DNA of 64,000 nt from Bradyrhizobium niftali (GCF_004571025.1 NZ_SPQT01000028.1:1-64000); one strand, 5' to 3'; positions 42,668 to 59,765 are shown, counted from the stretch's first letter. Made by a program: numbers and translations. Notes: a model not told the origin generated them from the sequence alone.

Positions 42668-42705
42668 GGTTTGCCTCGGCTAGAGGTTTGGAAATTGCAT
42701 GAGGC

Positions 42706-42739
42706 GAGGGGCGGAATTGGGCAACCGATTCCGCCCCTC
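42706..42739 (+). terminator. rho-independent terminator after rplA
   Basis: A 12-base-pair perfect stem, GAGGGGCGGAAT (42706-42717) with its complement at 42728-42739, a ten-base loop, then TTCGTTT. It separates the L11-L1 unit from the dehydrogenase gene. Confidence 0.8.
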
Positions 42740-42774
42740 TTCGTTTGTGGCGGCGTTCACCGGAAACAATAACA

Positions 42775-43728
42775 ATGGCTGACAAGGTCCTGATCTACTC
42801 GCGCTTCCCCAAGACGATGATGGCGCGCTTCGCCGAGCGGTTTGAGCTGCTCGACACCGGTGGCAAGCCCGCGCGGGAGGTGTTTTCGGCGGACGAGCTC
42901 GGCGGCATTCGCGCGATGCTCACTGCAGGCGGCACCCCGCTCGGGGCCGAAGCGATGGACCTGTTTCCGAAACTCGGCGCCATCGTCTGCTACGGCACCG
43001 GCTATGACGGCATCGACCTGAAAGCGGCCGCCGCGCGCAACATCGCGGTCGGCCACAGCCCGGGCGCCAATGCGGCCTCGGTTGCCGACATCGCGATGAC
43101 CCTGATGCTGGCGACGACGCGGCGGATCCTGGTCGCCGACCAGTATGTCCGCAGTGGCGATTGGGCCGCGTCAAAGCCCTCGCCGATGATGCGCCCGCAG
43201 GCCGGCATGCCCGGCCGCCGGATCGGCGTCTACGGCATGGGCGAGATCGGCCGCAAGATCGCCGCGCGCTGCGCCGCCTTCGAGAGCAAAATCGGCTATT
43301 TCAGTCGCACCAAGTACGATTTGCCCTATCAATATTTCCCGACGCTGGAGGCGCTCGCCGACTGGTGCAGCGTGCTGATGATCGCGGTCCGGGCAGGGGA
43401 CGAGACCCAGCACGTCGTCAATGCCGATATCCTGGGGCGCCTCGGCGCGGACGGCTATGTCGTCAACATCTCCCGCGGCTCGGTGATCGACCAGCAGGCG
43501 CTTGTAGCGGCCCTGACCGACAAGACCATCGCCGGCGCCGGCCTCGACGTCTTCGAGAAGGAGCCGCACGCCCCCGACGCCCTGACCGCGCTGCCCAACG
43601 TGGTGTTCGCCCCGCATCTCGGCGGCCACACCCTGGAATCGCACGTCGCCATGCAGAACTGCGTGCTGGCGAACCTCGGCGCGTTCTTCGAGGGCAAGCG
43701 GTTGCCTTATGGGGTCAAATCGGCCTGA
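42775..43728 (+). CDS. D-isomer-specific 2-hydroxyacid dehydrogenase
   Basis: A 317-residue NAD(P)-dependent dehydrogenase. The Rossmann loop is IGVYGMGEIGRKIAARC. Catalytic Arg, Glu and His are in NISRGSVIDQQ, DVFEKEP and PHLGGHT. This is the glyoxylate/hydroxypyruvate reductase or 2-ketogluconate reductase group. Its position between rplA and rplJ is unusual: the gene has its own upstream terminator at 42706-42739 and a long gap behind it, so it is probably an independent unit. The ATG at 42775 (MADKVLIYSRF) is used; 42745 is possible. Confidence 0.87.
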   Translation: MADKVLIYSRFPKTMMARFAERFELLDTGGKPAREVFSADELGGIRAMLTAGGTPLGAEAMDLFPKLGAIVCYGTGYDGIDLKAAAARNIAVGHSPGANAASVADIAMTLMLATTRRILVADQYVRSGDWAASKPSPMMRPQAGMPGRRIGVYGMGEIGRKIAARCAAFESKIGYFSRTKYDLPYQYFPTLEALADWCSVLMIAVRAGDETQHVVNADILGRLGADGYVVNISRGSVIDQQALVAALTDKTIAGAGLDVFEKEPHAPDALTALPNVVFAPHLGGHTLESHVAMQNCVLANLGAFFEGKRLPYGVKSA

Positions 43729-43794
43729 ATCGGTCCTTGTCAGCCCGGGTCAAGCGCCTGCGGCAACGGATTGGAACTGGTGTGAATTTTGCTC

Positions 43795-43832
43795 TTGGCA
43801 AGCAGGCCCGGAGCGGTTAAAGAACCGCCTCC
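43795..43832 (+). promoter_or_regulatory. possible rplJ-rplL promoter overlapping a hairpin
   Basis: TTGGCA (43795-43800), 16 bases, then TTAAAG (43817-43822) could form a promoter. The same bases lie in a hairpin GCGGTT-AAAG-AACCGC (43813-43828). The two readings are alternatives: start of the rplJ unit, or end of the dehydrogenase unit. Confidence 0.35.
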
Positions 43833-44142
43833 GGACGTGCCGGCCTAGGCTGGCGCGTTCGTGCACGCATTCCGAAAACCCGACACGACAGGAGATCATT
43901 CCTTTTAGGACGTCCGCGAGGATTTGCCGGAAAAGGAAGGAAAACCGTCGGTTGGTGGAATGCGGGCAGAGGTCAGGCGGTTCGCCGGCTGATCTTGTCC
44001 TGTCCAAGACTGCAGGCGCCCGCGGGAAATTTCGATTTCTCAACGGCTTAATCGCATGGCCTGCATAGACGGGTGAAGACCGGATTTCACTTCGCACCCA
44101 GCTTTAAGGGCTGGCTTGCGGAACGGGTCTGGTTCGGACCTC

Positions 44143-44273
44143 GACACGCCGTGGGCTCTAACGGGCTCCCGGAGGGCAGGCTTTGAATTGTCGTCTTGCC
44201 CGGCGTGTCCGAAGGGTTTGCCCCCTGAGGTTCAGGTTTGGGCGGGACGATGGGTGCAACCCGGCGGTCCCGC
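44143..44273 (+). promoter_or_regulatory. probable L10 (rplJ) mRNA leader
   Basis: Just before rplJ the RNA can form a long-range stem, GACACGCCG (44143-44151) with CGGCGTGTC (44201-44209), enclosing a smaller hairpin. A second stem follows, GCGGGAC (44242-44248) with GTCCCGC (44267-44273). Such structured leaders bind the L10-(L12)n complex and control rplJL translation. The rest of the gap 43729-44307 has no gene. Confidence 0.5.
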
Positions 44274-44307
44274 TTTCGCGATGACCGCCAACCGGAAAGA
44301 GCTTGCT

Positions 44308-44826
44308 GTGGAACGAGCGGCAAAAAAAGAAGCGGTCGAACAGCTCAATGGGGTCTTCAAGACCACGAGCGTCGCGGTCGTTGCTCAATATTCCGGCCTC
44401 ACCGTCGCCCAGATGCAGAAGCTGCGCCAGCAGATGAAGCAGGCGGGTGCCTCGGTGAAGGTCTCGAAGAACCGTCTCGCCAAAATTGCTCTTGAAGGCA
44501 CTGACGTCGTTGCCATCGGCCCCATGCTGAAGGGACCGACCGTGATCGCCACTTCGAACGATCCGGTAGCGGCGCCAAAGGTCGCCATCGAATTCGCCAA
44601 GGCGAACGAAAAGTTCGTCATCGTCGGCGGCTCGATGGGGAAGACCGTCCTGAATGTCGACGGCGTGAAGGCGCTTGCCTCGCTGCCGTCGCTTGATGAA
44701 CTGCGCGGCAAGATCGTCGGCCTGCTTGTGGCCCCGGCGACCAAGCTCGCTCAGCTCGCCAACGCGCCCGCGGGCAAGCTCGCGCGTGTCATCCAGGCTC
44801 ATGCCTCAAAGGGCGAAGCGGCCTGA
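44308..44826 (+). CDS. rplJ: 50S ribosomal protein L10
   Basis: A 172-residue protein that anchors L7/L12 dimers on the ribosome and, in complex with them, represses its own mRNA. The reading starts with GTG (VERAAKKEAVEQLNGVFKTT). This start was chosen over an ATG 27 bases upstream because an AAAGAG site lies before it and it yields the family length of 172. KVSKNRLAKIA and the C-terminal helix that carries L7/L12 (LAQLANAPAGKLARVIQAHA) are present. Confidence 0.95.
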   Translation: MERAAKKEAVEQLNGVFKTTSVAVVAQYSGLTVAQMQKLRQQMKQAGASVKVSKNRLAKIALEGTDVVAIGPMLKGPTVIATSNDPVAAPKVAIEFAKANEKFVIVGGSMGKTVLNVDGVKALASLPSLDELRGKIVGLLVAPATKLAQLANAPAGKLARVIQAHASKGEAA

Positions 44827-44880
44827 CGCCCTTCGCAAAACTCAAACCCGAACCAGACTTACACGTAAGGAAACTGAACA

Positions 44881-45258
44881 ATGGCTGACTTGCAGAAGAT
44901 CGTTGACGACCTCTCGAGCCTCACCGTGCTCGAAGCTGCCGAACTCGCGAAGCTCCTCGAAGAGAAGTGGGGCGTTTCGGCTGCCGCGGCTGTCGCCGTG
45001 GCCGGCCCGGCTGGTGGTGGCGCTGCCGCCGCTCCGGTGGAAGAGAAGACCGAGTTCACGGTCGTTCTCGCCAGCGCCGGCGACAAGAAGATCGAGGTCA
45101 TCAAGGAAGTCCGCGCCATCACCGGTCTCGGCCTGAAGGAAGCAAAGGACCTCGTCGAGGGTGCTCCGAAGCCGGTCAAGGAAGGCGTGAACAAGGAAGA
45201 AGCCGACAAGATCAAGGCCCAGCTCGAGAAGGCTGGCGCGAAGGTCGAGCTCAAGTAA
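44881..45258 (+). CDS. rplL: 50S ribosomal protein L7/L12
   Basis: A 125-residue acidic stalk protein that recruits translation GTPases. The N-terminal dimer domain is followed by an Ala/Gly/Pro hinge (AGPAGGGAAAAP, about residues 41-52). The C-terminal domain carries GLGLKEAKDLVEGAPKPVKE, the factor-binding surface. It is 54 bases downstream of rplJ. Excess L7/L12 relative to RNA polymerase is likely set by the attenuator behind it. Confidence 0.97.
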   Translation: MADLQKIVDDLSSLTVLEAAELAKLLEEKWGVSAAAAVAVAGPAGGGAAAAPVEEKTEFTVVLASAGDKKIEVIKEVRAITGLGLKEAKDLVEGAPKPVKEGVNKEEADKIKAQLEKAGAKVELK

Positions 45259-45277
45259 GCGCAAGCTTGCTGGCACG

Positions 45278-45313
45278 AGATCCCGGGCGAGCGTCAAGCG
45301 AGGCCCGGGATCT
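45278..45313 (+). terminator. rplL-rpoB attenuator hairpin
   Basis: AGATCCCGGGC (45278-45288) and GCCCGGGATCT (45303-45313) form a perfect 11-base-pair stem 20 bases after rplL. The absence of a real T-run suggests partial termination, which lets fewer transcripts reach rpoB. Confidence 0.65.
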
Positions 45314-45743
45314 TGGTCCACCCTTGCGAGGGCGGGCCGGATGCAAAAGGCGTGCGACGGAACGTCCCGACGCGGGCCGAACACGAAAACGTGTGGGGAT
45401 TGGAGGGTTTACCCCTCGAATCTGCACTATTGTCGCCCCATATCGGGTCGACAGCACGAAAGCGCGGTGGGCAGGGATTCCGGATTTCCCTGTAAGCCGT
45501 TGGGAGAGCAGGCTATTTCGGGCTTTTGCAGTCCGTGAAGACAATCGTTGAGACGGGCGGGCGTGCCTATGCGCCCCGCGCGTCGTTTTGCGTTTTGAAG
45601 GTCTGAAGAACAGATTCAGGACATGACGGCCTGAAACTGGATTTTCGGTCCCCAAGACGGGTTCGAAAAATTCAACCCGGGGAGCGGCGGCAGCTGCGTC
45701 CTGGACGGCGCGCCCAGAGCGGGCGACGAAATGAGAGGCCACG
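45314..45743 (+). other. rplL-rpoB intergenic leader
   Basis: A 430-base gap with no gene. GATTGGAGGG and CCCCTCGAATC near 45398-45422 form a second hairpin, a possible RNase III-type processing site as known between rplL and rpoB in other bacteria. No separate promoter was clear. Confidence 0.4.
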
Positions 45744-49862
<4,119 letters not shown>

Positions 49863-49991
49863 TTCGACCATTCATGCCCGGCCGTCTCGGCCGGGCATTG
49901 GCGCCCCTCCTGAGGCCTTGAGGGCAGGGCGCCCCGCTCGAGTGATTTTCGAATTTGCCGCCGGAGGCGACCGGCGCGCGAGGAGAAGACG

Positions 49992-54188
<4,197 letters not shown>

Positions 54189-54220
54189 TGGTTCATCCGT
54201 AGGAATACCGAGGACAATGA

Positions 54221-54246
54221 AAAGGCCGGCGCAAGCCGGCCTTTTT
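54221..54246 (+). terminator. rho-independent terminator after rpoC
   Basis: AAAGGCCGGC-GCAA-GCCGGCC followed by TTTTT. It is a textbook hairpin with T-run, 32 bases after the rpoC stop. Confidence 0.92.
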
Positions 54247-54380
54247 GCTGCTTTCTTTGCTTGCTGCGATGCAGGATCAACCTTTGTTCATCTTTCCTTC
54301 AGGCGTAAAAGCGCTTCTGCTAGGGGAGTTTAGACCGGTGGTCCCGTGACGGGGGCAGGGCCGGAGACCACGGAACTCAT

Positions 54381-56441
54381 ATGCTTGATCTCGCAATCGT
54401 AGGCGGCGGCCCCGGCGGGCTGATGAGCGCCTGGTATCTGAAGCGTAAGCTCGGCGACCTCTGCCGCGTCACCATCTACGAGGCATCCGACCGGCTCGGC
54501 GGCAAGATCGTCACCCGCAAATTCGATTCCGCGCCGGCGATGTACGAGGCCGGCGTTGCCGAGATCTACGACTACTCGATGACGGGGCCGGATCCGCTGC
54601 GCGAGCTGATCCAGCATTTCGGGCTTCAGACCATTCCGATGGATGCCGAGCAGGTGCAGTTCGGCGGCGAGCTGCTGAACGACGTGCCGGGCATGCGCCG
54701 CAAATATGGCGCCAAGACCGCGGCCGCAATCGAGGCGTTCCGCCAGCGCTGCGCCGAGGCGATGTCGCCGATCGAATATTACGAGGGTGTCGGCGCGCAC
54801 GACAACGAGAATCCCTGGGCCTACAAGACCGCCGAGCAGGTGCTCGACGAGGAGGTCGAGGACGAGACCGCAAAGCGCTTCTTCAAGGTGATGGCGCGCT
54901 CCGACATCGCGACCGAGAGCCACAACACCAACGGCCTCAACGCGCTCAAGAACTACCTGATGGACGTCGACGGCTATATCGGCCTCTATTCGATCCAGAA
55001 CGGCAACGAGCAGCTGATCGAGTGCCTCCAGTCGGAGGTCAATGCCGACATCCAGCTCAATCACCGTGTGCTCGCCGTCGGCAAGGCGCCGACCGGCCGC
55101 TACCAGCTCAAGATGATGAACGGCAAGGGGCCGGAGACGCGCGACTTCGATCTCGTGCTGGTCTGCCTGCCGCATTCCTGGCTCGGCACCGTCGGCTGGG
55201 AAGGCGAGCAGCTCCGCAAGTCGATGGTCAAGCACGTCTCGTATTTCGACCGTCCCGCGCATTACCTGCGCGTCTCGATCCTGTTCGACTCTCCGTTCTG
55301 GGGCGACAAGATTGCCGGCGCCTGGTTCATGTCGGAAGCCTTCGGCGGCTGCTGCGTCTACAACGAGGGCGCGCGCCACGACGTCGGCAAGCACGGCGTG
55401 TTGAACTGGCTCATTCCCGGCTCCGACGCGCTGGCCTTCGCCAATCTCTCGGACCAGGAGCTGATCGACGCCGCGCTGAAGTCGCTGCCGGCTTCCCTCG
55501 GTGATGCGCGCGCGCATTTCATGGAAGGCAAGATTCACCGCTGGCTGTCGTCGGTGAACGCGATTCCCGGCGGTCTGCCCGTGCGCGACGTCATGACCAA
55601 TCACCGGCCCGAGCCGAAGGAGCATCCCGGCATCGTCGTGGTCGGCGACTATCTGTTCGACTCGACGCTGAACGGCTTGCTGGACTCCTCGGATGCGGCG
55701 ACCGACATCATCCTGACCGAGATGATGCGCCTGCGCCGCGAGCGCGCCCAGGACGACAAGCCGCTCTCCGACAAGATCGATCGCGACTATTTCGAGAATT
55801 ATCGCGGCCTCGGCCCCTATAGCGAGGCGTGGCGCCATTTCACCGATCCCGATTACCTCACCAGGCTGATCAGCATCGTCTGGGGCAAGGCCAAGGGCGC
55901 CAAGCTGTTGGTCGCGGGCTCGGCGAGCGGCGAATTGGTCGGCGCGCTGCGCGAGCGCGGCATCGATGCCTACGGCATCGAGAACAACCGCGCCATCCAC
56001 GCCAAGACGCCGAAGGCGCTGAAGAAGTACAACAAGCTCGGCTCGATCACCGACATGCCGTTCAAGGACGGCGCCTTCGACTTCGTGTTCGAGACCAGCC
56101 TCTGCCACATTTCCCCGAAGCAGGTGGTCCGCGCGATTCGCGAGCTCAACCGCGTGGTCAAGACCGGCGTCGTGTTCGGCTCGATCACCTCGGACATGGC
56201 CTCGGCCGTGATCGACCGCTACGACCTCCTGCGCGGGGTCAAGAAGCTCGGCACCTGGTGGGAATGGTCCGAACTGTTCTTCGGCAACGGCTTCGACCTG
56301 TCGATGCACCGCAAGGACTGTACCGATGCGCTCTGGGAGGCGACGCTCGCCGCCAACAAGGGGCCGGGCCAGTGGTACGCCGACGCCGACAGCCTGCGCT
56401 ATTCCTTCTTCGACAAGGTCGAAGACGAGGACGACGACTAG
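54381..56441 (+). CDS. FAD amine-oxidase-like oxidoreductase fused to a methyltransferase
   Basis: A 686-residue fusion. Residues 1 to about 460 are an FAD enzyme of the amine oxidase/protoporphyrinogen oxidase type (LAIVGGGPGGLMSAWYL, YEASDRLGGKIVT, and near the end the FAD-closing GIVVVGDYLFDSTLNGLLDS). Residues from about 480 on are a class I methyltransferase-like domain (KLLVAGSASGELVGALRERG, DGAFDFVFETSLCH). The chain ends in an acidic tail (KVEDEDDD). The substrate is unknown. It sits alone after the rpoC terminator, 133 bases before an ABC exporter that shares the acidic-tail feature. Confidence 0.85.
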   Translation: MLDLAIVGGGPGGLMSAWYLKRKLGDLCRVTIYEASDRLGGKIVTRKFDSAPAMYEAGVAEIYDYSMTGPDPLRELIQHFGLQTIPMDAEQVQFGGELLNDVPGMRRKYGAKTAAAIEAFRQRCAEAMSPIEYYEGVGAHDNENPWAYKTAEQVLDEEVEDETAKRFFKVMARSDIATESHNTNGLNALKNYLMDVDGYIGLYSIQNGNEQLIECLQSEVNADIQLNHRVLAVGKAPTGRYQLKMMNGKGPETRDFDLVLVCLPHSWLGTVGWEGEQLRKSMVKHVSYFDRPAHYLRVSILFDSPFWGDKIAGAWFMSEAFGGCCVYNEGARHDVGKHGVLNWLIPGSDALAFANLSDQELIDAALKSLPASLGDARAHFMEGKIHRWLSSVNAIPGGLPVRDVMTNHRPEPKEHPGIVVVGDYLFDSTLNGLLDSSDAATDIILTEMMRLRRERAQDDKPLSDKIDRDYFENYRGLGPYSEAWRHFTDPDYLTRLISIVWGKAKGAKLLVAGSASGELVGALRERGIDAYGIENNRAIHAKTPKALKKYNKLGSITDMPFKDGAFDFVFETSLCHISPKQVVRAIRELNRVVKTGVVFGSITSDMASAVIDRYDLLRGVKKLGTWWEWSELFFGNGFDLSMHRKDCTDALWEATLAANKGPGQWYADADSLRYSFFDKVEDEDDD

Positions 56442-56574
56442 CCGCAAGGATCGGAGCGGGCTAGCCAATTGCTTTGCCGAATTCATTCTGATCGCATAGA
56501 ATCAGTGCAGTAGCGGTTTCCGCTATTTCCTGCTTTCTCTGCGGTCATGCCGGCCGTCAGCATTCGTTGGTTTC

Positions 56575-58599
56575 ATGGCGTCCAAGCCTCCCTCTCCAGA
56601 CAAACAGAAGCTCGCCGTGGAAGAGGCGGCCGAGCTCGACAAGCTTGCCCCCACCGCCAAGCCGGACCTCGAAGACGACGAGGACGACGAAGGCGAGGAG
56701 GACGACGAGCTGGATCTCGATGACGACGATGAGGACGAGGACCTCGTCGTCTTTACCGCGCGCGAGGCCGCCGGCGCGCTCGCGACCATCGTGGGTTTCG
56801 TCAAGCCCTATCTGACCAACTACAAGCGGATGCTGTCGTTCGTGGCGTTCGGCGTCGTCGTCGAGACGCTGTTCAACGTCATCATGCCGCTCAGCCTGAA
56901 GTTCCTGATCGACGACGCGCTCGGCGAGGAGGATTTCCAGGCGCTGTACAAGATCCTCGGCGTGCTCGCGGCCGCCGGCATCTTCACCTCGATCGTGGCG
57001 GTCTGGTACGAGCGCTGGGACGCGCGGCTCGCGGCCTGCATCATCTCCGACGTCCGCAAGCACCTGTTCGAGCACGTCCAGGACCTGCCGGCCGCCTATT
57101 TCGGCCGCACCAAGCGCGGCGAGATCCTGTCGCGTTTTTCCGTTGACCTCGCCGCCTTCGAAGGCTCGGTCAAGACCTTCGCCAACAGCGCGGCGCTGCC
57201 GTTCCTCGAGTTGATCGCCGGCATCATCCTGATGGTGTTCCTGAACTGGCAGCTCGCGGTGGTTGCGCTGCTGGTGTTTCCGATCACGCTGATCGGTCCG
57301 CGCATGCTCACCCCGAAGGCGGTGCAGGCCAATTACGAGCAGAAGCTCAATGAATCCGCGCTGCTCGGCATGGTGCAGGAGAACGTGGCGGCACAGGCCG
57401 TCATCAAGGCGTTCAGCCTGCAACGCCGGATGTTCGGCTTCTTCAGCTTCCGCAACGACGAGACCCGCAACAGGATCGCCTCAGCCGCGTTCCTGTCGAC
57501 CATGGTGGAGCGGACGGTCACGATCTCGGTGCTGCTCCTGCACCTCGTGGTGCTCGCGATCGGTGCGTATCTGGCGACCAAGGGCCAGATCACCATCGGC
57601 ACCTTCGTCACCTTCGAGAGCGCGTTCTGGGAGGTCTCCTACAACATCGCCCATGTGATGCATTTCATCCCGGTGTCGATCTCCTCGGCCGCCGCGATCC
57701 GACACATCCAGGAGCTACTCGACGAGCCGACGCGCGGGGCCGATCGTGCCGGCGCGCCCGATCTGCCGCGCATTACACACGACATCACCTTCGACCGCGT
57801 GACCTTCCAGTACGAAGGCAGCCAGACGCCGGTGCTGGACAATCTCAGCCTCAAGCTCAATGTCGGCAAAAGCATCGCTATCGTCGGCCCCTCGGGCTCC
57901 GGCAAGAGCACGCTGCTCAACCTGATCCTGCGGCTCTACGTGCCCGACGAGGGCCGCGTCACCATCGACGGTGTCGACGTCCGCAAGGTGACGCTGGATT
58001 CGCTGCGCCGGAGCATGGCAGTGGTGTTCCAGGAGAACATGCTGTTCAACATGTCGATCCGCGAGAACATCCGGCTCGGCAAGGAGGGCGCGACTGACGC
58101 GGAGGTGGAGGAGGCGGCCAAGAAGGCCGAGATCCATCGCTACATCATGAGCCTGCCGCAGCGCTACGACACGCCGGTGGGTGAGCGCGGCGATACACTG
58201 TCGGGCGGCCAGCGCCAGCGCATCGCGATCGCGCGCGCGATCATCCGCAACCCGTCCGTGCTGTTGCTGGACGAAGCCACCTCGGCGCTGGACCAGACCA
58301 CGGAGGCAGCCATCAACCGCACGCTGCTCAAGGTCGCCAAGGGCCGCACCATGATCTGGTCGACCCACCGCCTGACCTCGGTGGTCGAGATGGACGAGAT
58401 CATCGTGATTTCAGGGGGCAGGGCGATCGAGCGCGGGTCGCATGCCGAGCTGCTCGCCAGGAACGGCACCTATCGCAAGCTCTGGAACGACCAGATCCAC
58501 CAGCCGCATGGCGCTGTGGCTCAGGCCGATGACGACAGCGACGGTGACGACGAGGATGAAGACGACCTCGAGGATGATGAGGACGACGAGGAGGAGTGA
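56575..58599 (+). CDS. ABC exporter (fused membrane and ATPase domains) with acidic tails
   Basis: A 674-residue type IV ABC half-exporter. Residues 31-56 are almost all Asp/Glu, then six membrane helices (about 75-390), then the ATPase: Walker A GPSGSGKST at 438, signature LSGGQRQRIA at 542, Walker B VLLLDEATSALD at 562, and the switch His in WSTHRLTS. The last 23 residues are again nearly pure Asp/Glu. It should work as a homodimer exporting a lipid or small molecule. The cargo may be made by the neighbouring flavoenzymes. The acid tail is encoded over the convergent gene's 3' end. Confidence 0.88.
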   Translation: MASKPPSPDKQKLAVEEAAELDKLAPTAKPDLEDDEDDEGEEDDELDLDDDDEDEDLVVFTAREAAGALATIVGFVKPYLTNYKRMLSFVAFGVVVETLFNVIMPLSLKFLIDDALGEEDFQALYKILGVLAAAGIFTSIVAVWYERWDARLAACIISDVRKHLFEHVQDLPAAYFGRTKRGEILSRFSVDLAAFEGSVKTFANSAALPFLELIAGIILMVFLNWQLAVVALLVFPITLIGPRMLTPKAVQANYEQKLNESALLGMVQENVAAQAVIKAFSLQRRMFGFFSFRNDETRNRIASAAFLSTMVERTVTISVLLLHLVVLAIGAYLATKGQITIGTFVTFESAFWEVSYNIAHVMHFIPVSISSAAAIRHIQELLDEPTRGADRAGAPDLPRITHDITFDRVTFQYEGSQTPVLDNLSLKLNVGKSIAIVGPSGSGKSTLLNLILRLYVPDEGRVTIDGVDVRKVTLDSLRRSMAVVFQENMLFNMSIRENIRLGKEGATDAEVEEAAKKAEIHRYIMSLPQRYDTPVGERGDTLSGGQRQRIAIARAIIRNPSVLLLDEATSALDQTTEAAINRTLLKVAKGRTMIWSTHRLTSVVEMDEIIVISGGRAIERGSHAELLARNGTYRKLWNDQIHQPHGAVAQADDDSDGDDEDEDDLEDDEDDEEE

Positions 58600-59765
58600 C
58601 CGAGGACGTTCGGCTCCAGATCGAAGGCGCCTCCAAGCGGCCGCAGCAGGCCTTGAGCCGACCAGGCGATGAAGCGCGCCCAGCGCTGCGCGGTCCAGTA
58701 GGGGCTCGTCGCGGTCGAGACTGAGCGGAAGTCGAACGCCTTCGCTGCCGACCACGCGTCGCAGGCTTGCTTGACCGGATCGGCGTAGAAACCGGCGATC
58801 TTGGCCGCATTCATCCCGTCGGAGGAAAGCCAGTGCGGGATGTAGACGTTGCAGAGCCGCTCGACGTCGGTGAAGACCTTGTCGCAGCCGGTGCCGGCGA
58901 CGGGACAGGAGGTCGAGAAGGCATCTCCGACCAGCACGATTCCAGGCTGGCCGCGAGGGTCGTTCACGTAGAGATCGACCGGGCGGACCTTCAGCTCACC
59001 GGGGATGTCGAAGGCGCCGGTGATGCGCTTGAGCCGGGGCAGGGCGGCGTCCAGCGTCTCAGCTGGTGCACGGCGCAGCTGGCGCAGCCAGGGATCGTCG
59101 AAGCCGCGGTAGACGAACAGATTGGCGCGCATCCGCGTGCCGATCGGAAACAGCGTGATGTAAGGGATGCAGTCGCTCGGCCGCTCCGAGAAGTAGGTCA
59201 GCGCCGGGAAGTCGAACGAATTCCGTCCCGCCGGCACCACGTCGAACCCGATCGAGATCGAATGGCAGGCGCTGACGACCTCGCGGGCGATGCCGAGCTG
59301 GTGGCGCAGGCCGACGTTCAGGCCATTGGCCAGCACGACCAGGCGGGCCGATATCGTCTCGTCGTTGGAGAGCGTGATCTTCTGCCGCTCCGGACTGGTC
59401 TCGACCGCCAAGGCCTTGGCGCAGATTCGCTCGACGGTGGCAGGGATTTCGTCGCGGACGGCGTTGACCAGCGAATCGTAGAGGATGTTGAACTGCCGGC
59501 TCGGCGCCTTGTCGAGCAGGCGACCGAAGCGGGCGATCCAGTTCTCGCCGGCAAAGGTCGCGCGGCGCAGCACTGATTCTGCGATTCCGGTCTTCAGGAA
59601 TCGCTCGACCTGGACATGGCCGCTGAGTTTTTCGACTCGAAAGTCCGGCGGATAGCTCTCATGCGGATCGATCAGCACCGTCGAAATACCGGCGCGGCCG
59701 AGCATTGCGGCGGCGATCGAGCCGGACAATCCCCCGCCGATAATGGCAATGTCGGTGTACCGCAT
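58521..59765 (-). CDS. FAD-dependent oxidoreductase/monooxygenase
   Basis: A 414-residue flavoprotein of the geranylgeranyl-reductase/halogenase/monooxygenase group. IAIIGGGLSGSIAAAML binds the ADP part of FAD, and the GD motif is GIVLVGDAFSTSCPVAGTG. The last 24 residues are nearly all Ser, because the final 79 bases lie opposite the acidic tail of the ABC exporter; Asp/Glu codons read backwards one frame over give Ser. The natural catalytic part ends near residue 388. The substrate is unknown. It is convergent with the exporter and may be unrelated or may act in the same pathway. Confidence 0.85.
   Translation of the reverse strand: MRYTDIAIIGGGLSGSIAAAMLGRAGISTVLIDPHESYPPDFRVEKLSGHVQVERFLKTGIAESVLRRATFAGENWIARFGRLLDKAPSRQFNILYDSLVNAVRDEIPATVERICAKALAVETSPERQKITLSNDETISARLVVLANGLNVGLRHQLGIAREVVSACHSISIGFDVVPAGRNSFDFPALTYFSERPSDCIPYITLFPIGTRMRANLFVYRGFDDPWLRQLRRAPAETLDAALPRLKRITGAFDIPGELKVRPVDLYVNDPRGQPGIVLVGDAFSTSCPVAGTGCDKVFTDVERLCNVYIPHWLSSDGMNAAKIAGFYADPVKQACDAWSAAKAFDFRSVSTATSPYWTAQRWARFIAWSAQGLLRPLGGAFDLEPNVLGHSSSSSSSSSRSSSSSSSPSLSSSA

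Noticed and set aside
58521..58600. Poly-serine C-terminal domain of the flavoprotein as a functional domain
   Set aside because: It is the direct antisense reading of the exporter's acidic tail and has no independent support.
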